A DNA stretch of 64,000 nt from Lolium rigidum. Its lineage: Eukaryota; Streptophyta; Magnoliopsida; Poales; Poaceae. The notes beneath the pieces were generated by a model that ran no database searches, had not been told where the DNA came from, and was given only the letters and a program-made list of their open reading frames with translations. The position numbers and the translations under genes were made by a program. Positions 34,701-46,707 of this stretch are shown in pieces. The stretch lies in contig NC_061513.1 of assembly GCF_022539505.1 (NCBI RefSeq), forward strand, positions 349,413,696 through 349,477,695. Direction: 5' to 3'. Position 1 is the stretch's first letter, and each line of letters opens with the position of its first letter.

Positions 34701-35974
34701 TTGTGGAGAGAACCTCCAATGATGTTAAGATGCTTGTTAAACATTTTCAAATGATTCAAACTCAAATTGATCAACTCACTAAAGTGCAAAGTGACTTGCT
34801 AAAAAATAATTCTAAAGAGAAGCATGCTTATGAAGTAACAACTAGAGGTGGTGTCTCTACCCAGGATCCTCTATATCCTGAAGGGCATCCCAAAAGAATT
34901 GAACAAGATTCTCAACGCATTGAACCTAGTGCTCCTTCTAAGAAGAAAAAGAAGAACAAACATAAAAATGTTGTAGAATCCTCTGAACCTGTTAATGATC
35001 CTAACAGTATTTCTATTTCTGATGCTGAAACTGAAAGTGGTAATGAACATGATAATGATAATGATAATGATAAGAATGATGCTTCTGATAAAGAAGAGGT
35101 TGAACATGAACCTGAAAAACATGATAAAAATAAAAAGTATACTAAAGAAGATTTTATTGCTAAGAAACATGGTAATGAAAGGGAACCTTGGGTACAAAAG
35201 TAAATGCCTTTTCCTGCTAAGAAACTAAAATCAAAGGAAGAAGAACACTATAATAAATTTTGTGATTGGATGAAACCTTTATTCTTGCAAATCTCTTTGA
35301 CTGATGCTATTAAATTGCCTCCTTATTCAAAGTATATGAAAGATATTGTTACTAACAAAAGGAAAATCCCCAATGAGGAAATTTCCACTATGCTTGCTAA
35401 TTACTCTTTCAATGGCAAGGTTTCGAAGAAGTTGGGCGACCCAGGTATACCTACTATTCCTTGTTCTATTAAGAATAATTATGTTAAAACTGCTCTATGT
35501 GACTTGGGAGCCGGTGTTAGTGTTATGCCTTTTTCTCTTTATAAGAGGCTTTATTTAGATAAGTTGATACCTACTGATATATCTTTGCAAATGGCTGATA
35601 AATCTACTGCTATTCCTGTTGGTATATGTGAGGATGTTCCTGTTCAAGTTACTAATAACAGCTTGATATTAACTGATTTTGTTGTGTTGGAAATGCCTGA
35701 AGATGATAATATGTCTATTATTCTTGGGAGACATTTTCTTAACACCGCAGGGGCTGTTATTGATTGCAATAAAGGAAAGGTTACTTTCAATGTTGATGAT
35801 AAGGAGCATACCGTCTATTTCCCCAAGAGGATTGATAAAGTATGTGGAGTCAATACTTTTTCTAATGTGAGAACTATCAAAATTGGAACTATTGATTGTC
35901 CTATATATGAGCCTAAAGAAGGTTATCAAAGTCTTATGATTGGATCCATATCAATACAATTCAAGGTAACATGA
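31752..35974 (+). pseudogene. Gag-protease ORF of element C, interrupted by CACTA element D and one stop codon
   Basis: ATG at 31752 (MGKARDSK). Element D occupies 32033-33585; counting D and one TSD copy out, the frame of 31752 continues exactly in 33589 onward. The capsid-like domain lies near 33950-34310 (AKTWYNNLS, FFRKYFPASAQH, YSGLTIESRAYLDSCAGC). A coiled or helical stretch follows near 34600-34800, and an acidic/lysine-rich linker near 34930-35180. An in-frame TAA at 35201-35203 (CAA in element A) precedes the retropepsin domain near 35480-35760 (CDLGAGVSVMPF, IILGRHFL; A has IILGRPFL). No polymerase follows. Apart from D and this stop the ORF is clean, unlike the multiply broken copy in A. 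Confidence 0.85.
32033..33585. mobile_element. Element D: small non-autonomous CACTA transposon (1553 bp)
   Basis: Ends CACTACAAGAAAA and TTTTGTTCTAGTG (reverse complement CACTAGAACAAAA), flanked by AAA at 32030-32032 and 33586-33588, the 3-bp TSD of the CACTA (En/Spm) superfamily. Near both ends are many GACGC/GCGTC words (for example AGAGACGCTAAAC, AAAGCGTCCCAG, AAAAGACGCTTTGCC and, on the right, GAAAGCGTCGAT, TTGCGTCTTTAGG), typical subterminal transposase-binding repeats. No transposase is encoded. The middle (32400-33350) holds no recognised gene. Confidence 0.85.
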
Positions 35975-36761
35975 TTGATTTGAGGTTTATTTCTTCATAT
36001 GCTATGTAAAATTTATTTGGTGGCAAGACTTGATCAACCTTGTTAACAAATACCTTTTATATGCATAGCGGAGGTAAACAACATCTCTTTCTTCCTCCAC
36101 TTGTTTTATTTGCTGTAGCACTTCTTGATTTGCAAAGTTCCTTAGTTAATTAGAGATTTCAAAAAATTTCCTGGCCAGTAATAATAAACTTAATACCCAG
36201 AAATGTGCATTTTTCAAAGTTTTCAAAAATTCACAAAAATTATACCGTTGGTCCTATTTTTCGAAAATGCACCTGGGAGCACCAGAGGATGACCTGTGGG
36301 GCACCCCAGGGTGCCACACCACCAGCCGGTGCGGCCAAGGAGGGGGGCGCGCCACCGTGTGGTGTGGGCCCCTCCTTGCCCCACTACTTCATCTCTTCCT
36401 CCCAGACTCTTCTCTCTCCCGAAAAAATCGACACCAGCTTTCTCTCACTCGCGTTTTTGCTCAAGCGCTCAGGATTTTTCGATCTCTTTGCTCAGCCCAG
36501 ATTTCTGTCTGAAATTTGACACATTTGCTCTCCGGTATGTGACTCCTCCGCCTATCCAAGTAGAATTTTGTTTGGTTGAGTATATCTTGAATATTTTGCT
36601 GCAGTAGGTAACATGTTTAGTGAGCTTGCATGCTTGTTCTAAGTTGTATAAACTAGTTTTGATGCATGATTAGCACTCTAGCAAAGTTCCTATAGTAGTT
36701 CCCCTTGATTGTATGTCACCAAATCAAATTTTATATTGTATGTTGAATTTTTTTTCAGAAA
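35975..36761 (+). other. Non-coding leader of element C, with GC-rich fold
   Basis: Counterpart of 4844-5622. The fold at about 36296-36372 pairs GTGCCACACCACC with GTGTGGTGTGGG. No gene. Confidence 0.6.
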
Positions 36762-36881
36762 ATGGAGTGGAATAGATATCAACTAAACCAACAAGAATTG
36801 GAGGTGCAACAAGTCATGAGAGTGAACCGTGAGGAGGGAGTATACCCCTCTTACTACCCGTGCACAGATTTCATGAGAAGC

Positions 36882-38053
36882 TGTTGACGTCCGAAACCCA
36901 CCGGCGGGCAGCGACGGGCAACACCGTAGAGCCGGGAACAACCTAGGGCTGCGGCTGGCCGAGGTCCCTCCGAGCGACGGCCCGCAAAGCCTTCTGGTCA
37001 CACGTCCGATGCTGATTGCAAGGGCGTGCCACCTGACCTATACCCGGCCAGGAAGGTGATGGGGATGCCTCGCTTAGTTTCTCGCATGGCATACATGTAA
37101 ACATTAAATACGAGCCTCGATCGGCTCTCGGGTTATCCCGTGAATCGGCTCAAGGAGCCGATCCACCCATGATTCGCACGGGGTGCACGAATATATGGTG
37201 GTCCTGCTTGATCAAGATAAAGCTAATGAGATCTACGACGATTTAGGGTTTTCACCGCATAATCGGATCATCCTACTCAGGATTGGGCCTCGCGGCCACG
37301 CACGGTGATCGTAAGCCGATCCTAGACAAGGCCTAAAAACCAACACGAGGTTGATCCCCGGAACATCCTGTCTAGGACTAGCAAACGCCACCCTACGTGC
37401 CGGCTGGATCCTCCAGCCCTTTGTAAGGCCTAACTATTGCAGATATTAAACTAATCCTTGATGAACAAGGAGCAACTGTAACGGATCGGATCTACTAAAT
37501 AATGATCAAGCGGGGTGCCGCCCCTACACCTGAGATAGGTGTAAGGGCGGCTAGACATGCGAGGGTTGCACTACGATAGCATGTTACACGAAGAACTATG
37601 CTAACCCTAACACATCTATGATAACTACGTTGCTCGCCATCAAAAAGGCTTCGAGTACGAGCAACGCATGAACAACGTGGAGCTTAGTGCTGCCTAGATC
37701 GCAAGATGCGATCTAGGCAGCATGTTGCTTACCGGTAGAAACCCTCGAGACGAAGGAGTTGGCGATGCGCCGAGATTGATTTGGTTGGTTGAACGTTGGT
37801 TGTTGTTTATTCCATAAACCCTAGATACATATTTATAGTCCAGGGGACTTTCTAATTTAGGCGTGCACCTAACCGTGCACGGGTAAAACTCTATCTTCTA
37901 ATCTAAGATGCAATCTACTATAATTAAAGATACACGGGCAATCTAGCCCAAACTCTTCGTGCAAGGCCGCTTCAGAGATCTTCCACGTGTAATCTTCCAA
38001 GCCCATCTCCCTTATGGCCCACCTCCTGATTTGGCCAAAATCTGGTGATAACA
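36882..38053 (-). repeat. 3' LTR of element E (1172 bp)
   Basis: On the plus strand it begins TGTTGACGTCCG and ends GGTGATAACA. It includes an ATCGGCTCAAGGAGCCGAT inverted repeat (37144-37162). Confidence 0.9.
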
Positions 38054-38064
38054 CATGCCCCCCT
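38054..38064 (-). other. Polypurine tract of element E
   Basis: On the minus strand CCAGGGGGGCATG runs directly into the LTR start TGTTATCACC. Confidence 0.7.
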
Positions 38065-38342
38065 GGTTTTGGTAATGATAATTTTCAAAACCACTCTATT
38101 TTTCCTTCGAAGGATCATGTCGTGGCAGAGCAGACCTGTCGCAGTATTCTTCATCATGACGCCCTGTCTTTTCAGCTTCTCTGCAAAATTCGATAGCTTT
38201 GGCATCACTTCCTCGAAAACTGCAATGGTATTAAATTCCCACCAGGCTTCTCATTATTTAGCCGTGCCGATTGATTAGCCCTCTTCATCCCCTTCCTCTG
38301 TTCCAGCTATCGGCACCCCAAAACCCTTCTTCCCCTGTAGCG

Positions 38343-38870
38343 ATGTCTTCCTCTTCCTCTGTCTCCTCCGGCCTCTCCCTCCAATCCTTCTCTTCGAGCG
38401 AGCCGGAGTGGAACTCTGATCACGCGCCAGAGGGCAACATGCCTCTGACCGATGGGGAAGAGGACCTCAAGTTCCTCATCGATGGGAAGCTGATAAGCGA
38501 AAGTGAAGACGACCTCCATCCCTGGGCGAACCCCACCTCCCCCGACGGGAAGGGGGAAGAAGTAGAGGAAGAAGAAGAAAAAGAGGAGGGCGGCCCCTCT
38601 TCCCCCGCTAAGCTTCTGCCGGCCAAGCGATTCCGTGCTTGGGCGGACAGCGAAGACGATGATGATGACGAGGAGGAAGAGGAGGAGGACCTCCTCCTCC
38701 ATCGGGTATCCGCCGACCAAGCGCTTCCGCTCCTGGGCGGACAGCGAGGATGATGATGATGACGAGGAAGACGAGGCTCCGGCCAAGGGCTGGGGCAGCA
38801 GCGACGAGGAGCTTTCTGGGAGCAGCGCCGACGACATCGACGGTGGTGATGACGAGGACAGCGACGACTA
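38343..38870 (+). pseudogene. Antisense ORF of element E: serine-rich, highly acidic protein (one frameshift)
   Basis: Runs opposite to gag, near the 3' LTR of E. ATG at 38343 is followed by a serine-rich start (MSSSSSVSSGLSLQSFSSSE), a middle with EEDLKFLIDGKLISESEDDL, and an acidic stretch. A repeated motif follows, KRF-R-(A/S)-WADSEDDDDDEE, at about 38616-38670 and 38718-38775. A frameshift between the two repeat copies, near 38700, separates the frames; the second frame ends ...DDEDSDD at 38868-38870. Extra antisense ORFs are known in Tat-type elements (for example Grande). No function is established. The composition resembles an acidic nuclear protein, but that is a guess. Confidence 0.6.
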
Positions 38871-39962
38871 GTAGAATAGGACTAGTAGTAGCGGTGCACT
38901 AGGCACCGGATCCCTCTTTTGAGAGCCATCGGCTCTTTCCTGTAAAGCCGCTCCTTTGAATTAATGAAAATTGTTCTTTCAATTCATCTTTCAATTAATC
39001 CAATTCCATTCCTTCCGCCTGTCATGCCAAGACCGATAGCAACGTATCGGATTCCTTTCGTTTGGACGCCCGTGAAGCCGGACTCACATGTCGATCAGCC
39101 CATCAATCAAGCATTTCTCAAATTCAGGCTGCGATTTGATATCCGACCATAATTTTTCGTAATCCCTTAGCCGATGACTACTCATCGGCTATTTTGAGAA
39201 TCCAGTCCCTTTCCTTTTCTTGTAGCGACAGGACGGTCCAAAACCTGTAAAGCCGACAGCCTCCTTTTCCGGTTCCTCTCCGTAGCTTTAGCAGTTTTCC
39301 TTTGCAACACCTGAACTGCTTTCAGAGAAGATCACGATGCAGGGTCAATCGATGCGACTCCAATCGGCTCCCAAAACAGAACATCTACCAAGTTAGCTGC
39401 CCCCCGAGCCTTAATCAAGGCGAGAATGCCGGCGAGGATGCACAGATCATTGATCAGCCTTATACCACTGAACGTCGATGTTGATGTGAACTTTGAGCAT
39501 ATAGCCAGTGGGTCTTGGTCTTGTGTAACTGTACTAGAGTCGATGCCCTTACATCGGCTGTCTGTTATAAATTTTTTTTTTTACTGGCCGATTTTTCCCA
39601 TCGGCCCCCAATGTTTCATTGTACACATGTTTACTGCACATGTTCATCTGACTATATGCCCCCCGAGCCGAATCTGCCAGGTGACTGCAGATATCGGCTT
39701 TTATGGTTAGCCAGGGCACTGCACTTGCACGTCGGCTCCGCAAGGATTCGTGCTGACTTTCATCTGCCGACGTGGCCGCTGCCCAGTAGATCGATGCTGA
39801 ACACAAGCAGAACATGTGGTGAAGATGATTTTGGCCGATTACTGGAATCGGCCTCCATGTTGGTTGGAGCGCTGACTGAAGGTTCTGTAATGCCCCTTCA
39901 TAGATTTCTGGGGCCGATCACAAAGATCAGCCTCGCCCCGTTTGCTCATCGGTTTGTTCTTG
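38871..39962. other. Non-coding part of element E rich in GCCGAT/ATCGGC pairs
   Basis: No gene supported. Repeated short inverted pairs occur, for example at 39170-39189, 39586-39606 and 39833-39853. Plus-strand TTAATGAAAATTG near 38960 could be a polyadenylation region for the antisense ORF. Confidence 0.5.
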
Positions 39963-40690
39963 CTACTCGGTCAGGCTGGAGGATAAAACCAGCCGAACCT
40001 CTGACTTTATGTGCTTGCTGTCGTCCACCTTGAGTGCATCGTAGAATCGTGGAGCACTACGCCCCGTCGGAAGGACGATCACCATGTTTGTACCAGCCGA
40101 TGTTTCATCATCGGCTTTCCTTTGCTTGGGACGCCACTCCATTTTCCGTGGACGACCCTCTTCGTCCAGGGTTCGCTGAACTTTCGCAGCCAGATCAGGT
40201 CGTGCCTTCCTTAGCGTATGCAAGTATAACCTTTCGGCTTCCTCCAGGCTGCGCAATCTCTGAACCCTGCGCTTTTGTGAACGGCTGAGTCCATCAGGGC
40301 ACCACCTTGGCCGGTGGTACCTGTCTTCTTCTTCTTGTCCCTCGTCTTCTGAATCCTCAAGATCCGCCCACCGAGGGGACTCAGCGCATTTGCTTTGTGG
40401 CGGGAGAGGCCCTAAGCGCCTGAACACGGACACGTTGGCTGCCTCCTTCTTCTTGTGGTTGCATTTTGGGCAATTGCCGATTGTGGGCAATCGGCTCATT
40501 CCTGAATCCCAGCAGTGTCTGAAGAAGGGGCAGTCCCAGTGCCTGTCTTTGTCGTCTTGCTCCCTTGATTCTTCTTTGGCACGGCGCTCGTGCTCCTCCT
40601 CATCGCGATCATGCCGACGATGTCTTCTGGCTTCTCTAGCCAGACGATCTCTTTCATCATCATAGCTGGACCGTCGGCATTGGTCATACT
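39963..40690 (-). pseudogene. Element E: remnant of the region downstream of gag, truncated before protease
   Basis: Minus-strand frames at 40690-40496 and 40499-39963 follow gag. The second starts MSRLPTIGNCPKC and contains RYHRPRWCPDGLSRSQKRR, LRSLEEAERLYLHTLRKARP and ADDETSAGTNMV. This is the spacer usually found between gag and the aspartic protease in related Triticeae elements (from memory). The protease and everything after it are missing; unrelated non-coding DNA follows. Frame changes show it is not functional as one polyprotein. Confidence 0.6.
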
Positions 40691-40693
40691 GAC

Positions 40694-42733
40694 TTACATA
40701 CTTGTTGAGGAGGTGATCAGAGAGGGTCGCCGATATCTTATGTTCTTTACTTCTCCCTCTGTGACGTAGCGCTTGCCATCATAATGGAGCCGATCGCGTG
40801 GAGCGGCCTCTTCTGTGTCCTTGCTACGAGAGCAGCTGCCCTCGTCTCCATCTTTGCCAGAGTGGTGCCCAGGTCCTACCATGTTGATGCTAAACGAGGA
40901 TCCTGGCTGGCAACCTTCAGGGTAAGTGCATCCTACCATGTTAACGGCGGGGAAGGGCTGGGTGTCGACCTTCATGGCGTACAGGTTGAAAATCAGACGC
41001 CCTTTTTCTATCGCCGCTTGGATGTGCTGACGCCATACCCTGCAGTCGTTGGTGGCATGGGAGAGCGAGTTATGCCATTTGCAGTATGGCTTTCCGTTTA
41101 GCTCTTGCGCCGTGGGGAATTTGAGACCTTCAGGAATCGTCAACTGCTTCTCCTTGAGCAGGAGGTCGAAGATTTGCTCAGTTTTGATCACGTCAAAATC
41201 AAACCCCCGGGGCGGGCCTGGTGGCTTTACCCACTTGCAGGACACGGGGGTTCCTCCCCGAGTCCATTCAACCACTGCTACCTCTTGATCTCCCGCAGAA
41301 ACTTCGTCTTCCATCGCATCGACCGGGACTATCGCACGCTTGAATTTGTCCCGGTACAGGTCCGAGTGGCGCTGTTCATATGCTGAAAGTTTCTGAACCA
41401 TGTGCGCCAGTGAGGGATAGTCTGCTTGGGAGGCCATGTCCTTGAGCGGTGTTGCGAGGCCCGCTACTGCCAACTCGACTGCTTCCTTTTCAGTTAAACA
41501 AACCGAATAACATCGGTTCCTAAGATTCCTGAAGCGCTGGATGTATTCTGTCACAGTTTCTCCACGCTTCTGACGTAGTTGTGCTAGATCGGCAATGCCG
41601 GACTCGGAAGCCTCTGAATGGTACTGCGTATGGAACTGCTCTTCCAACTGCTTCCAAGTCCGGATGGAGTCTGCTGGCAACGAGGTGTACCATCCGAAAG
41701 CCGATCCCATGAGGGACTGTGAGAAGAGCCTCACGCGTAGTTGATCCGACACTGAGGCCGGTCCTAATTGTGCCAAATATCGGCCTACGTGCTCGATGGA
41801 GCTGGAACCATCTGATCCACTGAATTTGGAGAAGTCAGGGAGCCGATATTTAGGTGGGAGCGGGATCATCTCGTAGTCGTCGGGGTACGGCTTGGAATAG
41901 CCGATTGCCCTCCGTTTCGGCACCATGCCGAACTGGTCTCTCAGTATGTTGCTGATCTGATCCGCTGTGCTGGCTGCAGGAGTTGAACTCTGAAGATTCA
42001 CCGGGGTGGCGTACTTAGCCAGCCATGTTTACTTTTCCAGCTCTGAGCCAACTGCAGGAGCTGAGCTCTGGAGGTTCGTCGGGGTGGCATATTTAGTCAG
42101 CCACGTCTGCTTCTCAAGCTCTGTTGTTGACGTCCCTCCTGTTTTCCCAGAAGTCCCTGATGCTGTGGCCTGGTTTGTGAGTGCCCAGTTACCACAATCT
42201 GGCACATACGTGCACGTGTACCCGTGAGGGATCTCCTTCGGCGCCTCAGGCAAGAGCTGGTAGTCACTAGGGTCTCCACCGATCTTGTAGACGACGAATG
42301 CCGGTGAAGCCGGCACTTCTGGTGCTGCCAACGCATATGGCAGCGGTGGACGGGACTGGAGTGGCAACTCTCCTTGATGCGTCCCGAGAGCTGGTCCTGA
42401 CGGTGAGTACTGGTGCCTCATGATCTCCTGGATTACGCGAAGAGCGACACGCTCCAACGTGTTGACCAGGTTCTCAGAGTGGCGGTGTAGCGAGTGAGCC
42501 ACCAAGTAGTTGATCTCCTGCCGCAGGGACCTGGTGCGTTCTTCCGACGGGGCAGAGAGGTCTATCCCATCTAGTGCACCATTGGGCGAGAACCCCTTCC
42601 ACCTGATGCCATGTGAACGGGTTCTGTGGAAAGAGCCGATGAGGTCGGCTTCGAGGATGACTTTGATCTCGTCATATTTCTTCTTGAGCTCGTCGGTCAG
42701 ATCCTCGTATGTGACTGGCGTGCCGTCCGCCAT
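40694..42733 (-). pseudogene. Gag of element E, one in-frame stop
   Basis: Start ATG at 42733 (MADGTPVTYEDLTDELKKKY), about 60 bases inside the LTR. The N-terminal region has IRWKGFSPNG. The retrotrans_gag domain lies around 41850-41420 (FGWYTSLPADSIRTWKQLEEQF, then KRGETVTEYIQRFRNLRNRC). Near 41090 is CKWHNSLSHATNDC, a degenerate zinc-knuckle-like motif. An in-frame TAA at 42029-42031 replaces the Gln codon seen in a neighbouring tandem copy of about 22 codons (LEKQTWLTKYATP / LEK-stop-TWLAKYATP). The same frame continues to 40694. Gag would assemble the particle; this copy gives only an N-terminal fragment. Confidence 0.8.
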
Positions 42734-42771
42734 CTCAGATGTAGATGGCGATGTGGTTGATGTAGAAGCTT

Positions 42772-42789
42772 GTCCCACCGGGCGTGCCA
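42772..42789 (-). other. Primer binding site of element E
   Basis: On the minus strand TGGCACGCCCGGTGGGAC starts five bases after the LTR end; a PBS form I associate with Tat/Grande-type gypsy elements. Confidence 0.7.
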
Positions 42790-42794
42790 GAATG

Positions 42795-43965
42795 TGTTGA
42801 CGTCCGAAACCCACCGGCGGGCAGCGACGGGCAACACCGTAGAGCCGGGAACAACCTAGGGCTGCGGCTGGCCGAGGTCCCTCCGAGCGACGGCCCGCAA
42901 AGCCTTCTGGTCACACGTCCGATGCTGATTGCAAGGGCGTGCCACCTGACCTATACCTGGCCAGGAAGGTGATGGGGATACCTCGCTTAGTTTCCTGCAT
43001 GGCATACATGTAAACATTAAATACGAGCCTCGATCGGCTCTCAGGTTATCCTGTGAATCGGCTCAAGGAGCCGATCCACCCATGATTCGCACGGGGTGCA
43101 CGAATATATGGTGGTCCTGCTTGATCAAGATAAAGCTAATGAGATCTACGACGATTTAGGGTTTTCACCGCATAATCGGATCATCCTACTCAGGATTGGG
43201 CCTCGCGGCCACGCACGGTGATCGTAAGCCGATCCTAGACAAGGCCTAAAAACCAACACGAGGTTGATCCCCGAACATCCTGTCTAGGACTAGCAAACGC
43301 CACCCTACGTGCCGCTGGATCCTCCAGACCCTTTGTAAGGCCTAACTATTGCAGATATTAAACTAATCCTTGATGAACAAGGAGCAACCGTAACGGATCG
43401 GATCTACTAAATAATGATCAAGCGGGGTGCCGCCCCTACACCTGAGATAGGTGTAAGGGCGGCTAGACATGCGAGGGTTGCACTACGATAGCATGTTACA
43501 TGAAGAACTATGCTAACCCTAACACATCTATGATAACTACGTTGCTCGCCATCAAAAAGGCTTCAGTACGAGCAACGCATGAACAACGTGGAGCTTAGTG
43601 CTGCCTAGATCGCAAGATGCGATCTAGGCAAGCATGTTGCTTACCGGTAGAAACCCTCGAGACGAAGGAGTTGGCGATGCACCGAGATTGATTTGGTTGG
43701 TTGAACGTTGGTTGTTGTTTATTCCATAAACCCTAGATACATATTTATAGTCCAGGGGACTTTCTAATTTAGGCGTGCACCTAACCGTGCACGGGTAAAA
43801 CTCTATCTTCTAATCTAAGATGCAATCTACTATAATTAAAGATACACGGGCAATCTAGCCCAAACTCTTCGTGCAAGGCCGCTTCAGAGATCTTCCACGT
43901 GTAATCTTCCAAGCCCATCTCCCTTACGGCCCACCTCCTGATTTGGCCAAAATCTGGTGATAACA
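42795..43965 (-). repeat. 5' LTR of element E (1171 bp)
   Basis: Near-identical to 36882-38053, with small differences such as one-base indels near 43272 and 43563. Confidence 0.9.
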
Positions 43966-44480
43966 GAAGCGCAGGAATACTGGAAGATGTTCAGAGTCTA
44001 ATTTCTCGTGCAGGGTTGAATGGTTTTGTTGATGGAGAACCGTGCCAATATGCAAAATTGACTATGTCTGTTGTGCAGGACTTCCAGTTCAATTGGTCGC
44101 GATCTAATCCCATGGTTCAGTATAAGATTTATAATAAAACTGTAAACTTGCCATTCAATGATTTTTGTACAGCAATTAGAGTACTGCAATGGGGGTCATG
44201 CGAGAAGATAAGGGGATCGCCGCGAGAGCTCTTAAGCCTTTTCGAGATGATTTGTCATGGAAGGAGTTTCTCAGACGATGGTGAGGGAGGAGGCCAGCAT
44301 GCACGAGACAACACGGAGGAGGCCGAGGAACACCTCGACTCGTCATCCGATGCAGCAAGTTCTTCGCATCAACATTTTGGGCATGTGGAGCCTCCACGCT
44401 TTTCTTCTGCACAGGGACCCTACTATGACTACGCCATGCATTATCCACCGGCGAGGAACAGCGACCCTCGCTGGGGTTGA

Positions 44481-46707
44481 ACTCCACTTAGGCCAAAAGC
44501 CTAAGCTTGGGGGGAGGTATACCGGCATCACTCATTCTTTGCATATTATGATTGCTGGATACTTGTATATACATGTTTAGTTTGTTTGAGTGGTTTTCTA
44601 AAGAGAGGGAGATGATATTTGGGGAAGTGCTGCCTGAAAACAGATTCTGGACTGTTACCGAAAAAATTCCCAAAAATAGCCAGAGCAGTATTTTGCGAAG
44701 CCAATTTTTTTACATGTTCCCCAGGTTGTTATCTAACTTTCATTAGGTGAACACTTTTCGATTTGAGCAGTGGAAGAATTTATTAAAAATCGAGTACTGT
44801 ACTGCTGTCAAGTTTGACGAATTTCTGCTGCTTTGTGTTTATGCGAGTTTTCTAGTTTGCTATTTCTTATTTTTGGCTTTGTTTCTTTCCTAAAACACAA
44901 AAAGACCAAAAATATTTCTGTTGTTTCTCTTCATCATTTGTTTGCTTTGGTTTCTTGCATTTGTTTCGCTTTATTTGGTATTGCTAGTTTGCTATAAGAA
45001 AACCCAAAAAGATTTTGCTTTGTTTGCTTGTTTCCTTTTGTACTTGTTTCTAATTCGAAAACACCAAAAATATTTGCTGTTCTTCTTTGGTTTGTAAAGT
45101 TCATCATGTGTTCAATAGTCTTCGGTGGCTGGAGCGTGGTTTTCATTCCGTATTATCCAAGCTACACAAGTGAAAGGCAATAATGACGATCTACGACAAT
45201 TGGATTGTGGTGAGATGCTGGTATGAACTCTATTTGTATTCATTTTTGTACATATACTCATCCATGTGAGAATGCTTAGTTGGTTCATGTGAGGTATATG
45301 TCATTTGAGAAAGTCTAGTAGTTCATGATCTCTCATGTTTAGCTCCAATTTATTAATATGAGTAGCATGTCATGGATGTTAGCTTGCATTGTTTTATTCA
45401 TAAGTAGGTATGGCACTGTGGTATCCTCCTCTGAATGATTCATTTATATCGACTTGGCACATGCTCACGCATGCATATGACTGAACAAAAGTCAATTAAG
45501 CCTCAATGATTTATATTGCTTCAGAGTTCTTGTATCACTTTTATGCCTCCGTTAATTTATTTTGCCGCAAGCATGATTATGACGATTACTTGCTCTCTTG
45601 ATTTGTCGCTCCCTAGTCTTTTGCTAGCCTTCACTTGTACCGAGCGGGAACGCTGCTCGTGCTTCCAAACACCTGAAAACCAAGTTGTTCCAAAGTGTCC
45701 ACCATAAATACCTATGCATGGCATTTCAAACCATTCCAAGTAAATTCTCATGCGCTACCTTTAAAACCTTCAAAATGCTTCTCAATTTGTGTTAATGTTT
45801 CATAGCTCATGAGGAAGTATGTGGTGTTTAACTTTCAACCTTGTCATTTACTTTTGACGGACTTTCATTATGGACTAGTGGCACATCCGCTTATCCAATA
45901 ATTTTGCAAAAAGAGCTGGCAATAGGGTTCCCAGTCCCAAACTAATTAACTTAAAAAGGCACTCCTTCATGGTATGTGATTGTTGGTAGGCACCCGAGGA
46001 TTCGGTTAGCCATGGTTTGTGAAAGAAGGTTGGAAGGAGTGCCATATAAACATAAAAATAATTCATGGGAGCCGCTCTTGGGAGTCCGGTTGGCGAGGTA
46101 GTTGGTGTACCCATTACCATTCATTGACAACAACAAACACCTCTCAAAATAATTTTACTCCTGTTTTAGAAATGAAAAGCTCTAGCGCATGTTAATCCCT
46201 GCTTCCCTCTGTGAAGGGTCAATCTTTTACTTTTGTGTTGTGTCTCCATTCTTTCTTTGAGCACTATCTTGAGAGCACAACTGTCATTCTTAGTATAATA
46301 TGCTTGTCCCAAAATATGATTGATTGCGGTATAATTTTGATGCTTTTATCTTTGACAATCACTATTTCTAGTCTTTCTATGAACTTCAGAGGTGCCTGGG
46401 CATTTATGTTTTGCCGATCAAATACGGGCAAGCGAGATACCACTTTATCATACTCTCTTATGAATATTGCAATCCTGCTTATATACATGATTCATGATGC
46501 TTATTATTAATTGTTGGTACCTCTCCATGGTTGACATAGCTGTTAGATGATCTTATTTGTATGCATCTCATTATGAACTGCCAAAGTGTCAGCCATAGCA
46601 TGAGAATATATACATCATATGAGCAAATGTGTTCGTGAAAGTTCTTTTATCGCTCAGTTGTTAACTGAATTGCTTGAGGACAAGCAATAAGCTAAGCTTG
46701 GGGGAGT
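44481..46707 (+). other. Long 3' non-coding region of element C with polypurine tract
   Basis: Counterpart of 6745-9091. It has the post-ORF hairpin CTTAGGC/GCCTAAG at 44487-44505 and its G-run. Only one of the two hairpin units of A is present (45957-46043). The polypurine tract AAGCTTGGGGGAG ends at 46706. No gene. Confidence 0.7.

Larger units (their letters stand above)
36882..43965 (-). mobile_element. Element E: non-autonomous gypsy element on the minus strand, with antisense ORF
   Basis: LTRs at 36882-38053 and 42795-43965 are 1172 and 1171 bp and nearly identical by eye. The TSD GAAGC is at 36877-36881 and 43966-43970. Minus orientation is shown by gag reading leftward, a PBS inside 42795 and a G-rich polypurine tract next to 38053. 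Only gag and its tail remain; protease, reverse transcriptase and integrase are absent. The PBS type, gag style and an extra antisense ORF suggest the Tat lineage. Confidence 0.9.
36762..44480 (+). pseudogene. ATHILA-like ORF of element C, split by element E and internally deleted
   Basis: ATG at 36762 (MEWNRYQLNQQELEVQQ). Element E interrupts after 40 codons. Counting GAAGC once, the frame resumes at 43971 and stays open to the stop at 44478-44480. Compared with the 373-aa copy in A, residues around 141-304 are absent: 492 bases, a multiple of three, joining MICHGRSFSDDGEGG directly to the acidic tail. The tail (EEHLDSSSDAASSSHQH, ending NSDPRWG) is conserved. Without E the product would be 209 residues, lacking the central ATHILA ORF-1-like segment. 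Confidence 0.8.
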
